From NCBI GenBank assembly GCA_025210615.1, contig JAOARJ010000013.1:102001-166000 (forward strand): DNA of 64,000 nucleotides. Direction: 5' to 3'. The position numbers and the translations under genes were made by a program. Under the pieces are notes generated by a model. That model was not told the DNA's origin. It was given only the letters and a program-made list of their open reading frames with translations, and did no database searches. Shown piece after piece: positions 22,565-32,770 of the stretch (position 1 is the first letter of the stretch; every line of letters starts with the position of its first letter). Source of the DNA: Candidatus Altimarinota bacterium (lineage in GTDB: Bacteria; Patescibacteriota; Gracilibacteria; BD1-5; UBA6164).

Positions 22565-23926
22565 TTAAAAACCTCATTCGAATTCCATATCTATTAAAAT
22601 ATTTAATTCACTAGCATATTCCATCGGTAATTTTGTCATTATCGGTGATAAGAAGCCGTTTATTATCATTGATTTTGCTTTTTCTTCTGTAATTCATTTA
22701 CTTGTTAAATAAAATAATTTTTCAGGGCTTATTTCGCTTGTGCTAGCTTCGTGAGCGATACTAGAGGTTTCATTATCGCATTTTATTAATGGTATACTAT
22801 GGGAAGAGCTTTTTTTATCTATGATTAGTGAATCACAATCTGATAAAACTTTTGAATTAAGGGCAGTTTTTTTGATATCAATTAATCCTCTATAAGTGTT
22901 TATTCAGCCATTTTTTGATAAAGATTTACTGATAATTTTTGAGGAAGTATTTTCTCAAATATGGATAACTTTTGCTCATGCATCTTGATTTTGATTTTTA
23001 CTTGCCATAGCGAATGATAAATGCTCAGCTTTTGAGTTTTTTCATAACAATATAGAGCAAGGATATAGCATAGTAACACCAGATCATAGCTGTCCTGATA
23101 CCCATTCCATATATCATCACTGCTCTACAACTGCTCTTTTAGTATTTAAATTATAAGTATTTACACTCCAATTTTCTACACTTGAATAACGCATTTTTGC
23201 ATTTTTTCCAACAAATATTTCCACTCACCCCGCATGAAGTGATGGATCATTATATTTTGGAGCACTACATCATTCGATATAGTGAGCCTGCGCATCTTCT
23301 TCCAATACTATAATCGTATGTTCAAACTGCCCACCGGCTTCAATATTCATTCTAAAATATGATTGCAAAGGCTGAGTTAATTTTACTCATTTTGGTATAT
23401 AAAGGAAAGTTCCAGATGAAAAAGCACTATAATGAAGACTAGAAAACTTATGGTCAGCGAGAGGAATACTCCTGCTAATATATTTTTTCACAAGCCTTGG
23501 ATATTTTTGAATAGCCGTATCCAAATCTTCAAAAATAACTCACTGATTTTTCGCTTCTTCACTAAGAGAATGATATACAGCTTCACTATCATACTGAGCT
23601 CAAACTCAAGCTAACATCTCTTTTTCAGCTTCAGGAATTCAAAGTTTATCAAAAGTTTTTTTAATATTCTCAGGAACTTTTTCCCAAGAATTTTTTTCTT
23701 CATCAACTTTGGCTCTAGCAAAATAATTTATTTTATCTAAATCTAGATTATCTAAATTTGGTCACCATTCTTGCATATTTTGTTTCTGAAAAATATCAAA
23801 TGCTTTTAGTCTAAGTTCTAGTACCCATTTTGGTTCATTTTTTATACGCGAAATAATCTTGATTTTTTCTTTATCAAGTCAAGGGGACAACAGTTCATCA
23901 TAAATTATTTTATCGTTTTTTTGCAT
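22565..23926 (-). CDS. sufB: Fe-S assembly scaffold SufB
   Basis: 453 aa, full length. Motifs WVLELRLKAF, SGTFLYIPKGVKLTQPLQSY, HYIEGCSAPKY and SIAHEASTSEISPEKLFYL are SufB-specific. SufB with SufC and SufD builds clusters; the Cys in the DCDSL region and the Glu residues are in place. Many conserved Gly are TGA. The NUDIX gene ends 7 bp upstream. Confidence 0.97.
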
Positions 23927-23933
23927 TTTTTAT

Positions 23934-24485
23934 TTAATTTTTTTTAATTATTTCATTAATTTTATTTAAAATATTGTGTTTTTCTATAAAATTTTTCACA
24001 TATTTATCGAATTTTGGATTTTCTAACACTTCTTTAAATTCTTCTAATCACATTTTAAAGGTTTTTATTCTCTCTCATCATTCTAGTTTTTGCTGCGCTA
24101 TTTTTTCGCAATTCAATCATAAAAAGTAGTGTATCTCAAAATCGATTTTTTGCCATATTGATTCTTCTTTTCATAAAAATTCTATTTCTTTAGCTTTGTA
24201 TCAAGTTTCTTCAAGTAATTCTCTATCAGCTGTTTCAATTTCTTTTTCATTATCGTCTACACTTCAAGTTGGAACAGTGATTTTTAAGTCACGATTAGGT
24301 TGTTCATCTTGGATTACAATGATTTTTCAAGTAGAAGTAATAGGGATAATAATAACTCAGTTTCTTCTTTTTAAAGCCTCAAAAGTGGTATAACTTCAAT
24401 CAAATAATTTTTGTTCCCGTTGGTAAGCATCAAAGATTATTCAAGAAAAAACTTTTTTTGCGTGTTCTGGGATTTTTTTACTCAT
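23934..24485 (-). CDS. NUDIX hydrolase (ADP-ribose pyrophosphatase-like) in the SUF operon
   Basis: 183 aa. The NUDIX box is complete: Gly-Ser-Val-Asp-Asp-Asn-Glu, seven residues, then RELLEETGY (GX5EX7REUXEEXGU). The N-terminal beta strands (GVIIIPITSTGKIIVIQDEQ) resemble ADP-ribose pyrophosphatases. It hydrolyses some nucleoside diphosphate derivative; the exact substrate cannot be read from sequence. It is inserted between sufC and sufB with 11- and 7-bp gaps. Confidence 0.88.
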
Positions 24486-24496
24486 TTTTAATAAAA

Positions 24497-25231
24497 TTAA
24501 GAGTTAAATCATTTATTTTTTATTTCTTTTAGTAAGTTATTATCTCATATTTTTTCAATTTTTCAAGAGTTTAGTAAAATTACTTCGTCAATTCAAATTT
24601 TGTTTAATAAATCAAGATTATGTGAAATAATTATGATAGAATTATTTTCTGATTTTATATTTTTTAGGTTTTCTCAAATGAGATTAATAGCATCTATATC
24701 AAGTCCAGAGTCGATTTCGTCAATAAAAATATACTCAGGATTTAACAAATTTATTTGGAGCATTTCAAGTTTTCTTTTTTCTCATCAGCTAAATCAAACG
24801 TTTAAATCTCTTTCTAAAATATTTTCATCTAGTTTTAAAATATCTAAATATTTTTTGATAAATCTTGAAAATAATAATGGAGAAAGAGGACTTACTTCAG
24901 ATTTATTATGTATTAAATGAGTGTTATAAATTTCTCTTAAAAAAGTTGATAGTTTTACTCAAGGAATTTCTGGGATATTTTGAAAAACTAAAAAAAGTCA
25001 AGCTAGAGCTTTGTCTGAAGGTGATAGACTAGTGATATTTTTATCTTCTAAAAATAACTCTCAAGTAGTTTGATAGTTTGGATTTCATATTATGGCGTTT
25101 ATAAGAGTTGATTTTCAGGCTCAATTTTTTCAAATTATAGCGTAAGTTTTATTTTTTTTTAAATCTATATTTATATTTTCTAATAATAGATTTTTGGCTA
25201 TGTATACAGATAAATTGTTTATTTTTAACAT
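24497..25231 (-). CDS. sufC: SufC ATPase
   Basis: 244 aa. Walker A GKNGAGKST (two glycines by TGA), ABC signature FSGGEKRKLEML, Walker B YIFIDEIDSGLD, H-loop IIISHN. The SufC hallmarks LNPEYIFIDEIDSGLDIDA are clear. First gene of the minus-strand SUF operon. Confidence 0.96.
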
Positions 25232-25266
25232 TTTATTTTTTTATATATTATTAATTTAATCTTTAT

Positions 25267-25287
25267 ATATTACTAAAACAGTAATAT
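25267..25287. promoter_or_regulatory. Rrf2/IscR-like operator palindrome
   Basis: ATATTACT-AAAAC-AGTAATAT, perfect 8-bp arms. The centre ACTAAAACAGT fits the core ACTRWWWYAGT of the E. coli IscR type-1 site. It lies 36 bp before the sufC ATG and overlaps the likely -10 and transcription start, an ideal repressor position. The regulator gene is at the end of the same operon. Confidence 0.7.
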
Positions 25288-25313
25288 TTTATCGTATTTA
25301 AAAAAAATAGCAA
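25286..25313 (-). promoter_or_regulatory. Putative SUF operon promoter
   Basis: Read on the minus strand: TTGCTA (25313-25308), 16-bp spacer, TAAAAT (25291-25286). Transcription would begin inside the palindrome at 25267-25287. Confidence 0.5.
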
Positions 25314-25570
25314 ATATTTTTTAATTTTATTTTCTTCAAAATATATTATACAATAAATTAATAGAATCAGTTGTTGAAAAAATGTAAAAAACTTAGTTTT
25401 TTTGTTTTACTTATGCAAAGGGGAAACTAGTATAATCGCTTAAATAAATTTAACTTTTTCTTAAAAAAAATTTTGACTTTGTAAGAAAAAAAGATAAAAA
25501 TAGAAGTAACAAAACGCAAAACAAAAATAAAAAAAATGAAATTTTCACAATTTTTTAACAAGATAATTGG

Positions 25571-26515
25571 ATGTGTACTCAAATTGTAGACAACAGGCAT
25601 ATTTCTGTTTTATATAGGGAATTAGTTGATAGTATAGAAATTTTTTCAGATAAGAAAAATATTATTGTGGATTGTACATTATGAATGGCATGACACGCAA
25701 TATGAGTTATTGAAAAAATGAGTGAAGGAGATATTTTTATTGGCTTTGATGCTGATATAGATAACTTATGTTTAGCTGAAAAAAAATTAGAAAAATATGC
25801 AAAATCTTGAATAAAAATAATTTTGATAAATTCAAATTATGTTAATCTAAAGCAAGAACTTGCTTTGAAATGAATAGATAAGATTACTTGAATTTATTAT
25901 GATTTGTGATTATCTTCTCTTCATGTAGACGAATCTGAGAGATGATTTAGTTTTAGAGAAGAAGGGCCTCTTGATATGAGATTTGATAGAACTAGTTGAA
26001 AAACTGCTGCTGATATCGTAAACTGATATACTAGAGATGATTTATATAAGATATTTAGACAATATTGAGAAGAACCTGCTTCTAATAAAATAGCGACAGC
26101 TATTGTAAATAGGAGAAAAAAAATGTGAAAATTTGTTACTACAACTGATTTAGTAGAAGTAATTTGAGAAGTGACAAGACATCCTAAAGCTAAAACAAGA
26201 ATATTTCAAGCTATAAGGATAGAGGTGAATAAAGAATTAGAGAATTTAGAGAAATCTTTAAATAATGCGATAGAATTATTAGAAAAAGATTGAAAAATAT
26301 TTGTTATAAGTTTTCATTCACTTGAAGATAGAATAACAAAAAATATTTTGAGAAGAGAAAGTAGAGATTGTTATTGCAGTGATTTAATTTGCACATGTAA
26401 ACATAAAAAACAGATAAAAATTTTGACGAAAAAACCGATAATACCGAGTGAGGAAGAACAAAAAATGAATTCAAGGTCAAGGAGCGCAAAGGCTAGACTA
26501 GCCGTAAAAATCTAA
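25571..26515 (+). CDS. rsmH: 16S rRNA m4C1402 methyltransferase RsmH
   Basis: 314 aa. The family start motif ([13 protein letters not shown]), the SAM motif IIVDCTLGMAGHA, then GPLDMRFDR and [12 protein letters not shown] are diagnostic. The N-terminus is short; the upstream codons in this frame hold a TAA, so ATG 25571 is the start. A TATAAT at 25431-25436 could be its -10, leaving a 130-nt leader with a possible tiny ORF (ATG 25536). mraZ is absent; ftsL follows, as in dcw clusters. Confidence 0.95.
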
Positions 26516-26541
26516 TTTTACAAACTAAGCCTAAGGGGGAT

Positions 26542-26907
26542 ATGAATCCAAATATGATAATTTTAAAGAAAAGATGAGCAAGTTTTTTTTCTCAAAGAAG
26601 ACTGCTTAGAGAGAATTTTAAAATGAATATAACATCAACTTATATAATGGTTTTGTTATTTATATGAGTTTTGGGGATATATTATGTATGGACGTTGAAT
26701 TGTAATGCGACAAAATGATATAATGTTAGACAATTAGAATTAGTAAAGAAAAATTTAACTATTGAAAAAGAACTTTTAGAAGTAAGAGTTGCTGAACTTG
26801 AGAGTCTTAATTGATTATTAAGTAGTAGTATTATAAAGAATATGGAAAAAATAGAGAGTCCCGAATACATTATTTCTGATAATTCGCAATTAGCTTTTGT
26901 AAGGTAA
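26542..26907 (+). CDS. ftsL: FtsL-like division protein
   Basis: 121 aa: short cytoplasmic N-terminus, one TM helix (~33-50), then a coiled coil (QLELVKKNLTIEKELLEVRV). Position directly after rsmH is the conserved dcw location of ftsL. A real Shine-Dalgarno (AAGGGGGA at 26533-26540) precedes it, unusual in this window. Sequence similarity of FtsL is weak, so assignment is by topology and context. Confidence 0.8.
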
Positions 26908-26914
26908 AAATAAG

Positions 26915-26946
26915 AAACTCTGGAGTAATTTCTAGAGTTTTTTATT
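26915..26946 (+). terminator. Terminator after ftsL
   Basis: AAACTCTGGA (26915-26924) pairs with TCTAGAGTTT (26931-26940), with one G-U, followed by more T. Confidence 0.7.
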
Positions 26947-27015
26947 TAAATAAAATTTCATTTTTTATAAAAATATATTATAATCACATAAATATTAAAT
27001 AATTTTTCAAAAATT

Positions 27016-27873
27016 ATGAAGAAAGTAATACTATTTTTAAGTTTAATATTAAGCTGAATTTATTTAACTAATTTTATTAGTGCTATCAGTATTACTAAAA
27101 ATTCTTGAGAAGTCTTAGATAATACTACTTGGACAAATATTTCTAATTTAACTAATAAAATAGATGTAACAGAAGCTGATATAAAATTAAATTGAAAGTT
27201 ATATGTAACTTGAAAAATTTGTGATAATAGTTGAAAGTGTTTTGGGGATATAGAGTTATGAACGGAGGGTAATCCTTGAAAATCTTGTAAAGATATCTTA
27301 GATAATTCTACTTGAATTGTTTGAGATGGGGTTTATTGGATAAAACCAGAATGATATACTTGAAGTGCTTTTGAAACACTTTGTGATATGACAACAGATT
27401 GATGATGATGGACTATTATTTCAAATATTAATGATACTAAAAGAGGGATATGAGTAAGCAATTGAAATCTTACAAATATTCCTAATTTATCTACCTTCTG
27501 AACTATTAATTCAACTACTTGAAATGCTTTACATAATTGAGCAACAGCATTATTGTTTAAGTCTTGAAATTATAAATATTCTATTAATAATTCTTCTGTT
27601 GCTTTAAAATGCTTAAAGTGATTAGCAATACCTCTTACAACAGGACATAATGGAACTATTAAAAAATTATGAACTAATACAATAACAATTCCAAACTTTG
27701 ATCACATATGATGCAATCACTTTACGTATGGCGGTGGTGGTTGGCGGTTTTGATGAAACCAAGGTTCAAACCGGATTACATTTCAAGCATTTAATAATTA
27801 TTGACAAGCATTTGCTCCTATTGTAAATTGAGTAGCAAGTAGTTCTTATATATTTTCAGTTTGGGTAAGGTAA
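27016..27873 (+). CDS. Secreted protein: shared stalk plus fibrinogen-like domain (member 3 of 3)
   Basis: 285 aa with a signal peptide (MKKVILFLSLILSGIYL) and the common stalk (SITKNSGEVLDNTTWTNISN and on). The C-terminal domain begins ETLCDMTTDGGGWTIISN, the fibrinogen-related pattern as in the protein at 16623, but then diverges and is shorter. A Gly/Trp/Phe patch (TYGGGGWRFGGN) is near the end. Bracketed by terminators, so monocistronic. Ligand unknown. Confidence 0.8.
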
Positions 27874-27877
27874 TACA

Positions 27878-27905
27878 AAACTCTAGAAATTAATCTAGAG
27901 TTTTT
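27878..27905. terminator. Bidirectional terminator
   Basis: AAACTCTAGA (27878-27887) pairs perfectly with TCTAGAGTTT (27894-27903), then T. It overlaps the stop of the convergent pilin gene. Confidence 0.8.
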
Positions 27906-28374
27906 AAGTACCTCATCATAATACTTTTATAAGCCAGACTACTATTGAATTTGCTAAATAAATAATAGTGACTCAGACTAGGACATAAATTATATTACTT
28001 TTAGCTTTTCAAGAAGCGATGATATCACCAGTTCACATAAGCAATAAGAATCAAGCATATATAATATAAATTGTTGCTATTATATAGATAAATTTTAGGA
28101 CAAATGATAATACGCTTTGGGCGTAATCAAAGAGACTATCATCTTTTTCTATATCGTCTACATCTTTTCTTATTTGCAGAGCTCAGTCACTTACACTACA
28201 ATTTCTTCATTTACATTTGAAAGTATTATCTTTGCTTAACTTTGTATCTGTTTTACTTTCGTTTATTTCTTTACTACTTGGTTTGTCTGGATCTCCAGCA
28301 AAAGTATTATTTCATCATGCAAATATTGCAAAGATAATTAATATTGTTGAAAATATTTTTAATAAAAATTTCAT
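27904..28374 (-). CDS. VirB2/TrbC-like pilin, copy 2
   Basis: 156 aa with a signal peptide, a charged middle with two Cys (KCKGRNC), then two TM helices around YAGFLLLMGTGDIIASGKAK and IIYVLVGVTIIYLA. Same helix-loop-helix as the proteins at 11308 and 28406. Starts 31 bp after the gene upstream on this strand, so the two form an operon. Confidence 0.75.
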
Positions 28375-28405
28375 AATTTAAAAATTTAGTTTTATTTTAA
28401 TTATA

Positions 28406-28879
28406 TTATTGGTTTATGGCATTTACTAACCAAGAAACTATTGGGTAAGCTAAATATACAACAGCAAATCATACCATTACAAACATAATATTTTTTCTTG
28501 CTTTTGTCATTTTTTCTTCTTCTCAAGCACTTGTAAGGAGAAGTAATCAAGCATAAATTATGTATATAACTCAGACGACAGTTAAAAATCACAAAGCATA
28601 TTTTATTATATCTTGTACATATTCTGAGAATCTTTTATTTCTTTCTATAGAGCCATCCATCGAGTCTTTTATGCTGTCTCTTGCAGTTTCTAAATTACAT
28701 TGATATTCTCATCATTCTTGACAAATAGGGACTAATGTTCACATTCATTCTAAAGTTTGGGAGGCATCTCCTCATCAAGAATTTCATCCTTGTCATCAAT
28801 CTCAATTAGCATACACAAAATTTAATCAAGATATTACACTTAATATAATTATTAAAGCTATTTTTATAAAGCTTTTCAT
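28406..28879 (-). CDS. VirB2/TrbC-like pilin, copy 3
   Basis: 157 aa with a signal peptide, a Gly-rich segment (NGDGGQGGNSGGG), two Cys, and two TM helices around YAGLLLLTSAGEEEKMTKA and MFVMVGFAVVYLA. The K/E-rich turn between helices is the family hallmark. Two different pilins side by side suggest a mixed fibre or subtypes; no assembly genes are nearby. Confidence 0.78.
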
Positions 28880-28974
28880 ACCCCAGTTTAGTATAAAAAT
28901 ATAAAATTCCTTGAAATTATATCAAATATATTTAAAATTACAACACTTTAACTTATTTTTTTTAATTATTTTGT

Positions 28975-30015
28975 ATGAAATTAAATAAAAAACAGATTTT
29001 TTATAGTATAATTTTCGTTTTTTTTATTATTTGGAGTTTTATTTATATTTGAATAGAATTAATTTTCTCAACAATTTTTTATTTCATGCTTTATGCTGTT
29101 TTGTTTTATTTATTATTTTCTTTAATTTATTATGTTTTTTTGAAGAAGATATTAAATTTGAGAGTTTTTTTAGATAAGTTTGCTTTTATTTTTAGTATTT
29201 TTATATTTTCTATTTTTACAGCAGTTTATGGCTTTATAGTCTATAATAATGATATAGAGCCGTTAAAAATATGAGTTTATGAATTAACGAATGAAACTCA
29301 AGATAAAACAGTTAGATTTGTTTCAATGAGTCATATTTGAAGAGGAGAATTTTATGAGTCGGTTTATAAAGAATTAGAGAAAGCTAAAGATGAGGGATTT
29401 GTTTTATTTTATGAATGAATTTTTGAAGGGAGTGAGGAAAATTTGAATAAATTTAATAGTTTATTAGGGCTTCCAGAAAAACCTGATGAAAATTTTTATG
29501 CGAAAATGTCTAAAATATTTTGACTTTCTAGTCAAAATACGAAACAATATGTAGAAATATTTTGAGAGAATGCTTATCGCACCGATTTATGATTAGATTA
29601 TTTAATGGAACAATATAATGCTTTACCTAATCAGTTAACTAAAAATTTTGAATGAATGGAAGATATTAGTACAGATGTAGTTAAAAACTTTGAAAAATTT
29701 GAAAAATTACCTGAAAAACAAAAGAAGATTACATCTTTTATTTTAAGAACATCTTTAAATTTTATATTAAAAAAGAATTTTGTATCAGAGGTTAAGTTGT
29801 GATTATGAAATGAAGCGATTAGTGAAATTGTCATTAATTTAAGAAATGAGAATTTGGCTGACGAAGTAAGGACTTCAGAGCATAAAAAAATAATAGTAAT
29901 TTATTGATGACTTCATTATGAATGATTTTTAGAGAATTTGCAAGCTAAATCAAATTCTCCTCGGCAAGAAAAATTAATAAAATATAATTATCCTATTTTT
30001 GCAAAAAAATATTAA
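28975..30015 (+). CDS. Membrane protein with TraB/TIKI-like domain
   Basis: 346 aa. Three hydrophobic helices in residues 8-92, then a soluble domain with VSMSHIGRGEFYESVYKELE and FVLFYEGIFEG, and near the end IIVIYGGLHYEGFLENL. The paired His/Glu motifs (xSHxG...EG and a late GGLH) resemble the TraB/PrgY/TIKI superfamily of membrane metalloproteases and pheromone-shutdown proteins. Substrate unknown. A short REP-like repeat follows. Confidence 0.6.
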
Positions 30016-30020
30016 ATAAA

Positions 30021-30055
30021 TTACCTCATCCTAACCTTCTCTTAAAAGGAGAAGG
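30021..30055. repeat. REP-like inverted repeat
   Basis: A GC-richer segment, CTCATCCTAA then CCTTCTC (30035-30041) and GAGAAGG (30049-30055), in AT-rich surroundings. The same general pattern recurs in unrelated bacterial genomes as a short interspersed palindrome. Without a T tract it is a poor terminator. Confidence 0.45.
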
Positions 30056-30209
30056 AACAAATAATAAAAAATTAATTAAAAAATATTTATTATATATAAA
30101 TTTAAAATAATTAAATAAAAATTATTTAGAATATAAAAAAATAATTTGATTTTAAAATTATTTAGGATAAAATTTGCGCTAGTTATTTTTATAAATTAAA
30201 ATTTTTAAT

Positions 30210-30755
30210 ATGTTTGAAGAATTAAATTCAAGAATAGAGAAAGCAGTATCACATTTATCGCAAGAATATAATAAACTTCAATTATGAAGAGCGAATCCTG
30301 GTATGGTGGAGGATTTACAAGTAGAAAGTTATTGAGCGCTTCAACCGTTAAAAAACACTGCTTCAGTGAATGTTATGGACTCTCAAACTTTATCTATCCA
30401 ACCCTGGGATAAAACTATTCTTCACGCGATAGCAAAAGCTATTACTGATTCTGGATTAGGATTAAATCCACAATTAAATTGAGAAAGTGTTATGATAAAA
30501 GTTCCACCACTTACAGAAGAAAGAAGAAAGGAAGTTTCAAAATATGCAAAGACTCTTATGGAAGATGCGAAAGTAGCGGTTAGAAATGCGAGATGAGATG
30601 AATTAAAGAAAATTAAAAAACAAGAAGCTGATAAAGAAATTTCGGAAGATGAAAGAAAAGATTTAGAACAAGATGTTCAAAAGATTATTGATGAAGGTAA
30701 TAAAAAAATAGAAGAAACTTATAAGAAAAAAGAAGAGGATATAATGAAGGTTTAA
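30210..30755 (+). CDS. frr: Ribosome recycling factor
   Basis: 181 aa, full length. LGRANPGMVEDLQVESYGAL near the N-terminus and VPPLTEERRKEVSKYAK are RRF signatures. It splits post-termination ribosomes with EF-G. Gly in LGRANP is TGA. The start has no Shine-Dalgarno. Confidence 0.97.
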
Positions 30756-30756
30756 A

Positions 30757-30786
30757 AAAAACTCCCTAATTTGAGGAGTTTTTTTT
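30757..30786 (+). terminator. Terminator after frr
   Basis: AAAACTCC pairs with GGAGTTTT around CTAATTTGA, followed by a T tract. Confidence 0.75.
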
Positions 30787-30801
30787 GAATAATTTATGCT
30801 G

Positions 30802-31548
30802 CTATATAATATCATTTGCGGCTCTTTTATATAGCTTTAATTGATCATCTGTCACTTGTTCTTGAACTTCTTTTTTTTCTAAAAGAGCTTGTAGTCATTG
30901 TGGTGTTATACTATGTTCTTTAAAAATTTTTTCAGGAGAAGCATCTTCATCAAGAATATGTCCTATCTCATAAACAGCTATCATTAATTTTGCTAATTTT
31001 ATAATCTCATTAGGAAAACCCATTTGAGCAATTGTGCTTATATCAGGTAAGTTTACTCAAATATCACTTGTTAATTCATTTATTCTTGGACACATATTAG
31101 AAATTCTTTGTAATTCTATAATTCTAGAGATATTTTCTAACGTTTTATCTATATCGTCTTCTGATATTCTAAAATCCTCAATATCTAATTCCATTTGATT
31201 AAATGAATCATCTTTTAGGATTTGTGCTAAAGAAAAATTAATAAAATCTTTTAGATCTGGGATATTTAATTCTTCTTGTAATTCAGGTTTGCTTTTTATC
31301 GCAAGTAATATAATTTGTAAGTCATTAATATTTCATTTCATAGCACCATTGACTACATCCTCAGAGAAAGTAGTATCTTTATTTTCAGAAAAATTAGTAT
31401 CTTTTGAGAGAGTTAGTTGTGTTACTAGTTTTTTAGTAAGCTGAAGTTCTCAAGCTTTTGCTTCACTAGATAAACTAGGGAATTCTTCACTTAATGTTTC
31501 AAGAATAGAAGGTTGAGAATTAGATATCTCAACAGAAGTTTGTGTCAT
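30802..31548 (-). CDS. Hypothetical acidic cytoplasmic protein
   Basis: 248 aa, mostly helical and acidic, with no signal peptide or TM segment; ends in TAG. Few Gly codons, but those present are TGA. No family recognised. Isolated between frr and the tRNA cluster. Confidence 0.7.
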
Positions 31549-31734
31549 AAATTATACAAGTTACAAAAATATAATTCTATAATTTATAATTATTTATTTA
31601 TAAAAGTCAAATTTATTTTATTTTTTTTATATTTTGGAGGAAATTATTTTTTTGAAAAAAAGTGAAAAAAAATTTTGACAAATAAAACTTATTTTATATA
31701 ATGCGTCTTGCAGTTAGGAATTAATTCCATCTGT

Positions 31735-31811
31735 GCGGGTGTGGCTCAATTGGCTAGAGCTCCTGCCTTCCAAGCAGGTTGTTGTGGGTTCGAGTCCCAT
31801 CACCCGCTCCA
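31735..31811 (+). tRNA. tRNA-Gly (UCC)
   Basis: Acceptor GCGGGTG with CACCCGC, anticodon loop CTTCCAA giving TCC, discriminator T, encoded CCA. It reads GGA/GGG. It is not the UCA-anticodon tRNA-Gly that must exist to decode UGA; that gene is elsewhere. Confidence 0.97.
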
Positions 31812-31846
31812 TTTTTTTTGAAAAAGAAATGAGCAATTATAAATAT

Positions 31847-31923
31847 GGGTGTATAGCTCAGTTGGTTAGAGCGCGTCGCTGATAACGACGAGGTCCCAAG
31901 TTCAACTCTTGGTATACCCACCA
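31847..31923 (+). tRNA. tRNA-Ile (GAU)
   Basis: Acceptor GGGTGTA with TATACCC (one G-U), anticodon loop CTGATAA giving GAT, discriminator A, encoded CCA. Confidence 0.97.
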
Positions 31924-32770
31924 TTAATTTAAAACATACAACCCTCGGGGACTGGCGCAATCGGCTAGCGCACACGCTTTGGGAGCGTGGGGTTGCGAGT
32001 TCGAGTCTCGCGTCCCCGACCATAATAAACTATCAGAGGAAATAACACTAAGTAATGTATTGCTGGTGTTATTTTTTATTGGTTCTAACCTATTATTTGG
32101 TCTACTTTGATTTTCTAAAGAATTACTAAGCTCTGAAAACCAAGGATGTAGGTCTAGAGTCAAAACTTTGTCTTTTAACTCATAGTTATAACCAAGAGAA
32201 GCAAATATTTCTTTTTTTTTCTTTCAAATCTCAATTTTTAAACTTCTCAGTAACGAGAGAAGCGAAGTTAAAAACTTTCTGAGTATTCTCAAATATTTTA
32301 TGGCTATCTATATCAATATTATCTCTTTTTTCTTTAAGTCTAACAATTTCTTCTTTAAGAGATTGTTTTTTTATTAGAAATTCATCTTTAGAAATAATAT
32401 CATCTAATAATAAATCTGTTAAATTTTTTAATTTATTTTCCATTCTACCAATATTTCTGTTCATACTATTATTAAGTTTTTCTTTTTTTTCAATTTCTTC
32501 ACTATGATTTTCTTTTAAAATATTTAGGCACCAATCTTTAAAATCAGGGATAATTTCAATCTTTTTTAATATATCTATTATTTGTTCTTCTAGTCTTTCA
32601 ACTCTAATTGCTTTTTGAGTGCAGTTAATCTGTTTACTTCTTTTAGTACAATGGTAATAAGTATATTGAGCCATTTCTCATGTTGTTTTTATCTTCTTAT
32701 TTTTTGTTTCTGCTGTTATCATGTTTCAACATTCTCAACATCTAATCATTCAAGTATAAGAAAAATGGTT
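31924..32770 (-). pseudogene. Serine recombinase, 3' part only, frameshifted
   Basis: The readable part starts with HFSYTGMIRCGECG, the recombinase zinc-ribbon, then YTYYHCTKRSKQINC and a long coiled coil, as in the C-terminus of large serine recombinases. The catalytic N-terminus is missing; upstream sequence belongs to a HerA-like gene. At 32211-32219 a nine-A homopolymer (minus strand) shifts frame; with eight A the protein would continue (EIFASLGYNYELKDKVL) down to the tRNA-Pro. The original reading frame runs into tRNA-Pro antisense, as in recombinases of elements inserted at a tRNA. Confidence 0.85.
31946..32022 (+). tRNA. tRNA-Pro (UGG)
   Basis: Acceptor CGGGGAC with GTCCCCG, anticodon loop TTTGGGA giving TGG, encoded CCA. 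Its 3' end marks the left edge of accessory DNA with a broken recombinase, suggesting an integration target. Confidence 0.97.

Noticed and set aside
31754-32163. Minus-strand open frames over the tRNA cluster (for example one starting MVGDARLELATPRSQ)
   Set aside because: They are antisense translations of tRNA-Gly, -Ile and -Pro. Such peptides appear in many genomes as annotation artefacts. The same applies to the frame over tRNA-Leu at 10446-10652.
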